Shown here piece by piece: positions 1-5,828 of a stretch of DNA of 6,614 nt (position 1 is the stretch's first letter; every line of letters starts with the position of its first letter). The DNA is from an uncultured cyanobacterium. GTDB lineage: Bacteria; Cyanobacteriota; Cyanobacteriia; PCC-6307; Cyanobiaceae. The translations under genes were made by a program, and so were the position numbers. The notes under the pieces were generated by a model, which saw only the letters and a list, made by a program, of their open reading frames with translations, was not told the DNA's origin and did no database searches. The stretch lies in contig CAIXOZ010000118.1 of assembly GCA_903921295.1 (NCBI GenBank), positions 1-6,614 of the forward strand, written 5' to 3'.

Positions 1-1430
1 ACCTGTTCGATCAGCTTGCTCCCCAGGCCGTCCACATCCAGCGCTCCCTTGCACACCCAGTGACGCAGGGCACCGCGCAGGATCGCCGGGCAGCTGCTGT
101 TGACGCAGCGGGTAGCGGCTTCGCCCTGCTCGCGCACCAGCTCCGAGCCGCATTCCGGGCAGGCGTGGGGAAGTTTCAGGCGTTGGGCTCCGCTGGGCCG
201 CAGCTCCGGCAGCACCCGCACCACCTCGGGAATGATCTCGCCGGCCTTGCGCACCACGATCGTGTCGCCGGCATGCAGATCGAGCTCCGCCAGGCGATCG
301 GCATTGTGCAGGGTGGCGCGGCTCACCGTGGTGCCGGCCAGGGGCACCGGCTCGAACTCGGCCACGGGGGTTACCACCCCCGTGCGGCCCACCTGGCAGC
401 TGAGGCGCAGCAGCTTGCTGGGGGCCTCCTCGGCGGGGTACTTGAGGGCGATCGCCCATCGCGGCGCTTTCTGGGTGAAGCCGGCGGCGTCCTGCAGGCG
501 CAGGTCGTCGAGCTTCACCACCACGCCGTCGGTGGCGTAGGCCAGCGTCCGCCGCCCCTCCTCCCAGCGGGCAAAGAAGGCCTCCACCGCCGCCAGATCC
601 GGCAGGAGCTCGGCCTTGGGGTTCACCTTGAAGCCGGCGGCCCGCAGCCACTGCAGCGCTTCCCACTGTGTGGTGGGTGGCGGCGGATTGCCCGGGCCCG
701 GCTGCCAGCCCTGGGGTAGATGCAGGGTGTAGGCGAAGAAATCGAGTCGGCGGGCGGCCACCACGCGTGGATCGAGCTGGCGCAGGGTGCCGGCGCAGGC
801 ATTGCGGGGATTGGCGAACAGCGCCTCGCCGCGTTCGGCCCTTTCGGCATTGATCGCTGCGAAGGTGGCGTCAGGAATCAGGGCCTCACCCCGCACCTCC
901 ACCCAGTCGGGGGCATGGTCCAGCTGCAGGCGCAGCGGCACCGCAGCGATCGTGCGCACGTTGCTCGTGATCTCCTCGCCCTGCTCGCCGTCGCCCCGGG
1001 TGGCGGCCCGGACCAGCAGGCCCCGGTCGTAGCTGAGGGCCAGGGCGTTGCCGTCGATTTTCAGCTCCCCCACCATCGCCAGGGCCGGCGGCGGCGCGCC
1101 CGGCTCAGGCTCCCGGTCGAGCACCTTCAACAGCCGGGCATACCAGGCCTCCAGATCGTCGAGGCTGAAGGCGTTGTCGAGGCTGAGCAGCCCGATGCGG
1201 TGGACCACGCTCTCGAAGCCGGCCGCCGGGGTGGCTCCGACCCGCTGGGTGGGGCTGTCGGGGCGGATCAGCTCCGGATCGTCCAGCTCCAGCTCGAGGA
1301 GCTCCCGGTAGAAGCGGTCGTAGACCGCATCTTCCATCTCGGGGGCATCGAGCACGTAGTAGGCGTGGGCGGCCCGGTTGAGCAGCTGGCGCAGTTCGGC
1401 GGCGCGGGCCTCGGGATTCGGGGCACTCAT
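1..1430 (-). CDS. ligA: NAD-dependent DNA ligase LigA (N-terminal 476 codons, cut by window edge)
   Basis: LigA seals nicks in duplex DNA using NAD+, in Okazaki-fragment joining and repair. Translating the minus strand from the ATG at 1430 gives an unbroken frame to the window edge. Visible in order: domain Ia (HAYYV at 22-26, YD at 37-38); the adenylation domain with SLDNAF, the nucleophile motif KIDG (Lys124), TRGDG, VEVRGEALIP, DGVVVK (Lys306) and ALKYPAEE (Lys330); an OB fold with GRTGVVTPV and SRATLHNAD; and a four-cysteine zinc finger (Cys424, 427, 442, 447) leading into the first helix-hairpin-helix. The remaining HhH repeats and the BRCT domain, about 200 residues in this family, lie outside the window. 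An in-frame ATG at 1487 would add 19 residues. I prefer 1430 because it puts 23 residues before the Tyr-Tyr pair, close to the E. coli protein; neither start has a strong Shine-Dalgarno. No lesion is seen. The 1521-1943 gene lies 90 bases upstream on the same strand. Confidence 0.97.
   Translation of the reverse strand, partial: MSAPNPEARAAELRQLLNRAAHAYYVLDAPEMEDAVYDRFYRELLELELDDPELIRPDSPTQRVGATPAAGFESVVHRIGLLSLDNAFSLDDLEAWYARLLKVLDREPEPGAPPPALAMVGELKIDGNALALSYDRGLLVRAATRGDGEQGEEITSNVRTIAAVPLRLQLDHAPDWVEVRGEALIPDATFAAINAERAERGEALFANPRNACAGTLRQLDPRVVAARRLDFFAYTLHLPQGWQPGPGNPPPPTTQWEALQWLRAAGFKVNPKAELLPDLAAVEAFFARWEEGRRTLAYATDGVVVKLDDLRLQDAAGFTQKAPRWAIALKYPAEEAPSKLLRLSCQVGRTGVVTPVAEFEPVPLAGTTVSRATLHNADRLAELDLHAGDTIVVRKAGEIIPEVVRVLPELRPSGAQRLKLPHACPECGSELVREQGEAATRCVNSSCPAILRGALRHWVCKGALDVDGLGSKLIEQ
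448..455. repeat. HIP1 octamer GCGATCGC inside ligA
   Basis: The octamer GCGATCGC sits in a perfect 12-base palindrome, GGGCGATCGCCC (446-457). HIP1 is the highly iterated palindrome of many cyanobacterial genomes, often extended by a G and C on each side as here. It lies in coding sequence, covering the Ala-Ile-Ala codons just before Lys330 of LigA. It supports a cyanobacterial origin, but two copies in 6.6 kb of GC-rich DNA is weak statistical evidence alone. Confidence 0.55.
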
Positions 1431-1520
1431 CGCTCGCAGGGAATCACTGAGTGGGCATCTTGGGCGGTCATGGCCCGGGTCCGTCATCGCACCGAGCGCA
1501 GGTGCCGGCCCCGGTGCTTC

Positions 1521-1943
1521 TCAGCTGGTGGCCACGCGCGTGATCCGATCGACCCGCCAGGTCTCATCGACCTTGGTGAAGGTGAAATCGAGGGGAAGCT
1601 CCTCGTTGCTCTCCGATTTGAGTTTGACCGTCAGGATGATCTGGTTGTCCTGCATCCGCGGTTTGCCCGACTTGAGGTTGCGGTAGCGGTTGAGCTGCAG
1701 ACCGGCCAGGAAGCGGATGAACTGCTGGCGATTGACGTGCGAGCGGTAGTTCTTGGTGGTCAGGAGGTAGGCGCCATCGATCTGCCCGGAGGCGATCTGG
1801 GTGAAGAACTGCTTGATCAGGGGATTGATCCCCCGGGCGTCGAGCACCAGCTTCACCGCTGTGATGGTCCAGTAGAGGAGAAGGGCGCCGGCACCGGCCA
1901 GCAATGCCTTCGAGCCGATCTCACGGGCCAGACCCCAATCCAT
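1521..1943 (-). CDS. Small single-pass membrane protein with probable NTF2-like (DUF4864-type) domain
   Basis: This 140-residue protein is of unknown function. Residues 11-34 form one hydrophobic segment (ALLAGAGALLLYWTITAVKL), probably a membrane anchor. Residues 40-138 follow a pattern typical of small NTF2-like domains: an N-terminal helix with FFTQIASGQIDGAY, a second helix (QQFIRFLAGLQL), then alternating strands (QIILTVKLKS, ELPLDFTFTK) ending in WRVDRI. The soluble part would face the periplasm or the cytoplasm depending on anchor orientation, which cannot be decided here. The ATG at 1943 is chosen because AAAGG lies about 8 bases upstream and because the frame further upstream would overlap the divergent SprT-like gene. 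A GTG directly before this ATG is a minor alternative. The gene precedes ligA on the same strand by 90 bases and may share its transcript. The family assignment is from pattern only. Confidence 0.82.
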   Translation of the reverse strand: MDWGLAREIGSKALLAGAGALLLYWTITAVKLVLDARGINPLIKQFFTQIASGQIDGAYLLTTKNYRSHVNRQQFIRFLAGLQLNRYRNLKSGKPRMQDNQIILTVKLKSESNEELPLDFTFTKVDETWRVDRITRVATS

Positions 1944-2028
1944 CACGTGTGCCTTTCTGCGGAGCGGTCCAGAGTCTGACCGACGGACTGGCCAGAATGT
2001 CGGCCCGGCTGGAACTCTCTGCTGCAGC

Positions 2029-2745
2029 ATGCCCCTCGAACCGCTGCTGCCCCTGTTCCACCGGCTCAATCGCGAGCACTTCCAGGGCAGCCTCGCCCCG
2101 GAGGGGAGGCCCCTGGTGGATCTGCGCTGGAGCGATGGCAGGCTTTCGCGCACGGCCGGTTTCTATCGGCGCGGTCGCCGGGCCAGCGGGGAGGATCTCT
2201 GCGAGATCGTGCTCTCCAGGCCGCTCCTTGATCCCCTGCCCCGGGAGGCCACCCTCAGCACGCTCTGCCACGAGATGATCCACGCCTGGGTGGATCGGGT
2301 GCTGCAGGTGCGCGAGGTGCATGGCCCCTGCTTCCGGGCCTGCATGGCCCGGATCAATGCCTCGCAGCAGCAGTTTCAGATCACCCTGCGCCACCGCTAC
2401 CCGCTGCCGCGACCGCAGCGCGGTCCCCGCTGGCTGGCCCGTTGCCCCTGCTGTGGGGTGGAGGCGCCCTACCAGCGGCGGGTGCGCGGGCTCGCCTGTC
2501 GTCTCTGCTGTGAGCGGTTCCATGGCGGTCGCTGGCATCCCAGCTGTGTGCTGGTCTACGCACCCGGTCCCGGGGCCGCCTCGGTGCCGATATCCGCAGA
2601 TCTGGCCGGATCCCCCGCTGCGCTCGAACCGCCGTTCCGGGCTGAGCCAACGCCTGGATCCGCCGCACCACCGTCGCGGCCCGAACAGCGGTCGCCGCTG
2701 GAACCAGGGACCGTGAGCCTCCACGCCCAGGGTCTGACTCGGTAG
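2029..2745 (+). CDS. SprT-like zinc metalloprotease domain protein
   Basis: The protein has 238 residues. The SprT-like core (about 5-165) has the catalytic zinc motif HEMIH (His81, Glu82, His85) with a plausible third ligand, His98, in EVHGPCF, as in SprT/Spartan proteins. A C-terminal zinc ribbon follows, with CPCC (Cys139, Cys142) and CRLC (Cys157, Cys160). Residues after about 178 are a Pro/Ala/Ser-rich tail without recognisable motifs, longer than in compact bacterial SprT proteins. The eukaryotic relative Spartan cleaves DNA-protein crosslinks; the substrate of bacterial members is mostly unknown, so a repair role is inference. The ATG at 2029 is followed directly by the conserved first helix (LLPLFHRLNREHF); no in-frame alternative is better, and the only purine run (GGAA) is rather far upstream. 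The gene is divergent from 1521-1943 across 85 bases and is followed one base later by the 2747 gene. Confidence 0.93.
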   Translation: MPLEPLLPLFHRLNREHFQGSLAPEGRPLVDLRWSDGRLSRTAGFYRRGRRASGEDLCEIVLSRPLLDPLPREATLSTLCHEMIHAWVDRVLQVREVHGPCFRACMARINASQQQFQITLRHRYPLPRPQRGPRWLARCPCCGVEAPYQRRVRGLACRLCCERFHGGRWHPSCVLVYAPGPGAASVPISADLAGSPAALEPPFRAEPTPGSAAPPSRPEQRSPLEPGTVSLHAQGLTR

Positions 2746-2746
2746 C

Positions 2747-3451
2747 GTGAAGTTCTGGTGGAACCCTTCTGTGGTGGAACCGTTCAGCAACCGGCCCGAT
2801 CGGCGCCCGCGGGCACCGTTGGCAGCCAGGGGCGCCGATCCGCTGGATCAGCGCCTCGACCGTCTGCTGTCGGCCGGGCGCCAGTTTGTGGATGGCGTCT
2901 CTGGTGCTCGCCCCGGCGGTCGCAACCGTGAGGGTCGTCCGGGGGGGCGCCCCGGTTTTGAGGGCCTGGGGCGCTGGGTCGAGGACCGGCTCGACTGGTT
3001 GCTGGAGGAGGACGATGAGTGGCGCGAGCCCTGGCAGCAGGATCGCCCGCCTCGCCAGGTCAGCGATCTGCGCGGTGGCGTCAGGCTGCGGTCGGCGCCG
3101 GAACCGTCGACTCGTCCGGTCCGTTTCAATGATCCGGAGCTGATCGACCGCCAGGACCATGTCGGAGCTCCGGCCCAGGCGGCGACACGCCTGCAGGCCA
3201 GCTCCTCGCGCTCCCGCCGTCCGCTCGAGGCGCTCTCACGCCGCCAGCCTCTGCAGGTGCAGGCCCCTCAGGAGGACTGGCCTGACCCCGAGGACTTCCA
3301 GGTGTCCCGCTGGCAGCGGCAGGCACCCGCCCAGCCCTCGTTCGAGTCCGTCACGGCCCGGCAGTCGCAGGGTTCGGTTGCCCCGAGGGAGCCTGGCGAT
3401 CAGGCCGGCCCCGGCCGGCCCTTGCCCCGGTCCACCCGTCGGCGCGACTGA
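2747..3451 (+). CDS. Arg-rich, lysine-poor, probably disordered hypothetical protein
   Basis: I do not recognise a family. The 234-residue frame starts with GTG one base after the SprT-like stop, which suggests translational coupling. By count it has 39 Arg but only one Lys, no Cys, and eight Trp. Segments: a short amphipathic stretch (DPLDQRLDRLLSAGRQFVDG, 31-50); a Gly/Arg-rich linker (53-70) resembling RGG regions; an acidic, Trp-rich probable helix (about 71-97, with RWVEDRLDWLLEEDDEW); a basic Ser/Arg patch (152-167, with RRPLEALSRRQ); and an acidic-aromatic motif, EDWPDPEDFQVSRWQRQ, at 176-192. No membrane segment or signal peptide is seen. The mixture of Arg-rich linkers and short ordered motifs suggests nucleic-acid or ribonucleoprotein binding, but that is inference. 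A long antisense frame overlaps it. I favour this strand because of the tight SprT linkage and because its acidic/aromatic segments look selected. Confidence 0.75.
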   Translation: MKFWWNPSVVEPFSNRPDRRPRAPLAARGADPLDQRLDRLLSAGRQFVDGVSGARPGGRNREGRPGGRPGFEGLGRWVEDRLDWLLEEDDEWREPWQQDRPPRQVSDLRGGVRLRSAPEPSTRPVRFNDPELIDRQDHVGAPAQAATRLQASSSRSRRPLEALSRRQPLQVQAPQEDWPDPEDFQVSRWQRQAPAQPSFESVTARQSQGSVAPREPGDQAGPGRPLPRSTRRRD

Positions 3452-3484
3452 GGGTGGTCGCCAGCCACCCGTCAGTGGCGGGTG
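3452..3484. terminator. Overlapping hairpins between convergent genes, possible bidirectional terminator
   Basis: Two perfect 6-bp stems share one strand. GGGTGG (3452-3457) pairs with CCACCC (3465-3470), and CACCCG (3466-3471) pairs with CGGGTG (3479-3484); both loops are 7 bases. They span the 20-base gap between the convergent genes ending at 3451 and 3472, and the second runs into the end of the minus-strand gene. No clear T-tract follows on either strand, so intrinsic termination is only suggested by position. Confidence 0.35.
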
Positions 3485-3981
3485 CTTCCCTCGTTGCTGA
3501 CGCTGCTGCTGCGATGCCGGGCACCCCGGCCAGCCCCGGCGCGGTTGCGGCGGGGTTCCGGCACCTGGAAGGCGCTGCCCACGGCGCGCAGCCCCTGATT
3601 GACGGGCGCCACCAGCTCGGTCGGCAGATCGCTGGCCATTTCGGCGGCGGTGGTGCAGATCGAGGGCGACCCCTCGTCGAGGGCGCTGAGCAGGGTCACC
3701 CATTGCTGCACGAGGGTGTGGGTTGCCATCGGTCTGAGGCCGTTGGCCTCGAGGATCGGGCCGCAGCCCTGCTCGGCCCAGAGAGGGCCGTGACGCGGTC
3801 GGGCGGGCTGGTGCTGGAAGGCCAGACCCTGTTCAAGGGCCAGATCGGTGGCGGTGCCGTCGGCCTGGCGCAGGCCCGCGTCATGGAGCAGTCGGCCGCA
3901 TTGAACGGCGGAGATGCCATAGAGACGACCGAGGGCCGTGAGGCTGACCCAGGAGGCGGGGTGGCTGGAGGACGGAGTCAT
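3472..3981 (-). CDS. Hypothetical protein with putative N-terminal helix-turn-helix
   Basis: This 169-residue protein is of unknown function. Residues 11-39 (WVSLTALGRLYGISAVQCGR at 11-30, then LLHDAGLRQ) look like a helix-turn-helix with the layout 'T-A-L-G-x-x-Y-G-I-S-A ... L-L-x-x-A-G-L'. That resembles the KilA-C/antirepressor winged-helix pattern, where a domain-specific wing follows. A middle region (about 45-100) with LALEQGLAFQH, GPLWAEQG and LVQQWVTLLSAL appears helical. The tail after about 141 is Arg/Ser/Gly-rich and probably disordered. The ATG at 3981 is chosen because it lies just before the conserved-looking segment. An in-frame ATG at 4020 would add 13 residues of low-complexity character, with AAGGA about 16 bases upstream; neither start has a well-placed Shine-Dalgarno. 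It converges with the Arg-rich gene ending at 3451. A DNA-binding role is inferred from pattern only. Confidence 0.75.
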   Translation of the reverse strand: MTPSSSHPASWVSLTALGRLYGISAVQCGRLLHDAGLRQADGTATDLALEQGLAFQHQPARPRHGPLWAEQGCGPILEANGLRPMATHTLVQQWVTLLSALDEGSPSICTTAAEMASDLPTELVAPVNQGLRAVGSAFQVPEPRRNRAGAGRGARHRSSSVSNEGSTRH

Positions 3982-4161
3982 GGGAGTGGCGCGAGTGCCC
4001 CCATGCTGGCTCCAGCACACATCCGGTCAAGCTGTCAAGTCCTTTTGGGTCTGTTTGGTAACACGACGCCCGATCGCTTGCCGGCCGGGTGGTGGCGAGG
4101 CGGCCTTCGGGCGTGACGGGGGTCAGGGAGTCCCACGTCGCCGAGCCTGGGGCCCCGGCGT
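3982..4161. other. Intergenic region with a relatively AT-rich core
   Basis: About 180 bases separate the chorismate lyase stop from the next minus-strand start. The part around 4030-4065 is the most AT-rich stretch I see in the window and is a reasonable place for the promoter of the 3472-3981 gene. On the minus strand it contains TTGACA (4038-4033) and two CTTGAC half-sites 8 bases apart (4039-4034 and 4031-4026). I find no matching -10 hexamer at 16-18 bases from TTGACA, so no promoter is called. No RNA gene or clear terminator with a T-tract is seen. Confidence 0.5.
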
Positions 4162-4806
4162 TCAGCCTTCGCGCAAGGCCCGGGCCGGAAGCTCGCCGGC
4201 CCTGCCGAGCCACTGTTCCAGCCGCGGAGAGAAGACCTCGCGGATCACGGTCAGGGGGCGGCCGGCGCGGAAGAAGCGGTAATGACGGCTCCAGAGCGGT
4301 CCACTCGCCTCCAGCCGTTGTTGCAGCCAGGGGGCCTGCACCAGCGCCAGCCCATCCACCTCCCGGAACAGTTCGGCGCGGTCACTGGTGAGGCTGGTCC
4401 AGATCGGCTGTTCGCGTTGTCGGAGGTGATGGTCGGCCTGCGCGCAGTTCCACCAGCTTTCGGCCCAGGCCAGGGTGGTGGAGCCGCAGCAGAGCCAGAC
4501 CTGGCGCCTCAGCAGGGGACCGGGCAGCTGGGCGCATTCCGGAGGGGCAGCGAGGGCGGCCAGGGGGTCGCGCGGATCCTCGGGAGCCATGGCGATCAGT
4601 TCGATCCGCACCGGATGTCCACTCAGCACCTGCAGATGGCGGGTGGGACTGCCGTCGCCCAGCAGCAGCAGACGCCAGGGACCGCTCAGCTGCTGGGCCT
4701 GTTCGCCGGCCAGCACCTCCTGGAGCGAGGCCTGCCAGAGGATCTGCGGAGACGGCAGCAGTCGCGCTGGCGTGACGGTCATCGCCGCAGGCGGGAGGAG
4801 CGCCAC
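4162..4806 (-). CDS. Chorismate pyruvate-lyase (DUF98/ycf21 family)
   Basis: The family converts chorismate to 4-hydroxybenzoate plus pyruvate. In Synechocystis its member is needed for plastoquinone, so the product likely feeds the electron carrier of photosynthesis and respiration. The 214-residue protein shows the family layout: W44 RLLLLGDGSPTRHLQVL with DGS-x-T at 51-55; GHPVRIEL; RRQVWL with Arg101 in the position of the conserved active-site arginine; an A-x-S segment (115-117); LWSRHYRFFRAGRPLTVI (171-188); and REVFSP with Glu190 in the position of the catalytic glutamate. These correspondences are by eye. It is soluble, with no signal peptide. The GTG at 4806 is chosen because GAGGG overlaps the preceding gene's TGA about 10 bases upstream; ATG at 4782 is the alternative, without a ribosome site. 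It is last in a tight cluster with 4819-5826 (12-base gap) and mnmG. Confidence 0.88.
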   Translation of the reverse strand: MALLPPAAMTVTPARLLPSPQILWQASLQEVLAGEQAQQLSGPWRLLLLGDGSPTRHLQVLSGHPVRIELIAMAPEDPRDPLAALAAPPECAQLPGPLLRRQVWLCCGSTTLAWAESWWNCAQADHHLRQREQPIWTSLTSDRAELFREVDGLALVQAPWLQQRLEASGPLWSRHYRFFRAGRPLTVIREVFSPRLEQWLGRAGELPARALREG

Positions 4807-4818
4807 CCTAGGCAGCCC

Positions 4819-5826
4819 TCAGGGAGCGCTGCTGATGCTCAGGCGGCGCTGCTCGCCGCCGCGCACGATCAGCACCGAATCGCCGCTGGTGGCCCGCAGC
4901 CGCCAGCCGCTGCCTCCGATCAGTTCACCGATCGCCGCACTGGCGGAGGCACCGCCGACCTGAAAAATGGCCGAGCCGCCCCTTCCCTGGGAGTGGATCA
5001 CTCCCACCAGCACGGGCGCAGGTCCGGTCGGACTCGGAGGGCCTGCGGTGGCGGCCGCAGGGCCGGCGGCAGGCGCCGCTGCCGTGATCCGCGGGCTCGG
5101 GGGAACGCGCAGCACCTCGGCCCGGGGGGCGGAGCTCTGCGGCAGCTGCCCCAGCTCCGTGATCCAGTCGTCGCTGGGGGGAGGCGGTGGCAGTTCAGCG
5201 CCCCGGTCGTCACGGGCCTGGGCGGTCGGCACCGGTTCGCTGAGTGCCCGCAGGCGCTCCAGCAGCAGCAGGTTGCGTTCCTGGTTGAGGGCGGTTTCGC
5301 TGTGGTTGAGGTTGCGCATCAGCACCCCCACCAGCACCAGCAGCGGCAACGAGAACAGGGAGCCCCAGAGCAGCAGCTGGGTGGTGGTGGGCTGGCCTGA
5401 GGGCGTGCTGACGCCGGAGGCCTGGGGGGCCGCTGCGCCCTGCGCGTCGAGCGGAACGTCGGCACGCCCCCTCACGGCCCGGGGGGCGCCTGGTGCTGGC
5501 AGGCCCGCGCTGAACACGTCCGGGAGGGTCTGTTCCTCCTCGTCCTCCGCCCAGGGCGGCTGCACCACCACGTCGATCGCAGGTTGCGCCTGCGCCGGTG
5601 GGTCGCTGGTGTTGCGAGCGGCGATCCCAGCCGGGCTGGCGATGCGGCGGGCCTGGTCGAAGGGTGTCGCGTCCTGGGTGGTGCTCTCGCTGCCCTGCCT
5701 GCCGCCGAAGACGCGGTCCATCACCTGTTCGGCGCGCAGCTCCCAGAACCCAGAGGTCTGGGTGATCCGTGCGGTGGCGGGACGCTGGCGCGACACGGTG
5801 CCTGGGCGGCTTTGGAATGACGGCAA
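4819..5826 (-). CDS. Proline-rich bitopic membrane protein with GspC/PilP-like C-terminal domain
   Basis: I do not recognise a named gene. Of 335 residues, about 1-148 are polar, Pro/Ala-rich and probably disordered, with an acidic patch (EDEEEQ, 94-99). One strong membrane segment covers 151-170 (LLLWGSLFSLPLLVLVGVLM). A short heptad-like helix (174-197) follows, then a Pro/Ala linker (199-270, including PPPPP). A compact C-terminal domain (271-333) reads PVLVGVIHS, GGSAIFQVGG, AIGELIGGSGWRL, SVLIVRGGEQRRLSIS. That order (strand, ligand-free strand, 'GE-x-I-x-x-G-W-x-L', strand, 'V-x-x-G') resembles the homology region of type II secretion GspC and pilus PilP proteins. This is pattern-level inference. 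The predicted topology is cytoplasmic N-terminus, periplasmic C-terminus. The frame opens with TTG at 5826, two bases after the mnmG stop; GTG at 5796 is a good alternative start. It sits between mnmG and chorismate lyase, not in a pilus operon. Confidence 0.8.
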   Translation of the reverse strand: MPSFQSRPGTVSRQRPATARITQTSGFWELRAEQVMDRVFGGRQGSESTTQDATPFDQARRIASPAGIAARNTSDPPAQAQPAIDVVVQPPWAEDEEEQTLPDVFSAGLPAPGAPRAVRGRADVPLDAQGAAAPQASGVSTPSGQPTTTQLLLWGSLFSLPLLVLVGVLMRNLNHSETALNQERNLLLLERLRALSEPVPTAQARDDRGAELPPPPPSDDWITELGQLPQSSAPRAEVLRVPPSPRITAAAPAAGPAAATAGPPSPTGPAPVLVGVIHSQGRGGSAIFQVGGASASAAIGELIGGSGWRLRATSGDSVLIVRGGEQRRLSISSAP

Positions 5827-5828
5827 CG

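Noticed and set aside
60..1979. Long plus-strand open frames (219 and 419 codons) opposite ligA and the 1521-1943 gene
   Set aside because: They are antisense to a ligA frame with all catalytic motifs intact. High-GC third positions leave the complementary strand free of stops. Their translations are low-complexity Gly/Ala/Gln/Arg with no recognisable motif.
1944..2028. Divergent promoter pair between the NTF2-like and SprT-like genes
   Set aside because: A promoter must lie nearby, but the best -10-like match (CAGAAT near 1994) has no credible -35 partner, so no site can be assigned.
1921..3160. Minus-strand open frames (289 and 259 codons) opposite the SprT-like and Arg-rich genes
   Set aside because: The SprT-like frame with HEMIH and the zinc ribbon is clearly the coding one, and the antisense products show no family pattern. 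The part opposite the Arg-rich gene is less certain but lacks a plausible start context.
4010..4038. TTGACA on the minus strand as a -35 promoter element
   Set aside because: At 16-18 bases downstream the hexamers are GC-rich (CTGGAG, GCTGGA, TGGAGC) with no resemblance to TATAAT.
3454..4116. Plus-strand 220-codon frame beginning three bases after the Arg-rich gene's stop
   Set aside because: It looks like a downstream operon gene by position, but its product is Gly/Ala-rich without motifs, and the minus-strand frame here has a coherent helix-turn-helix-like segment.
4656..4672. CAGCAGCAG-type trinucleotide run as a microsatellite
   Set aside because: It is a short run encoding the leucines of the conserved RLLLLGDGS segment of chorismate lyase, so codon choice explains it.
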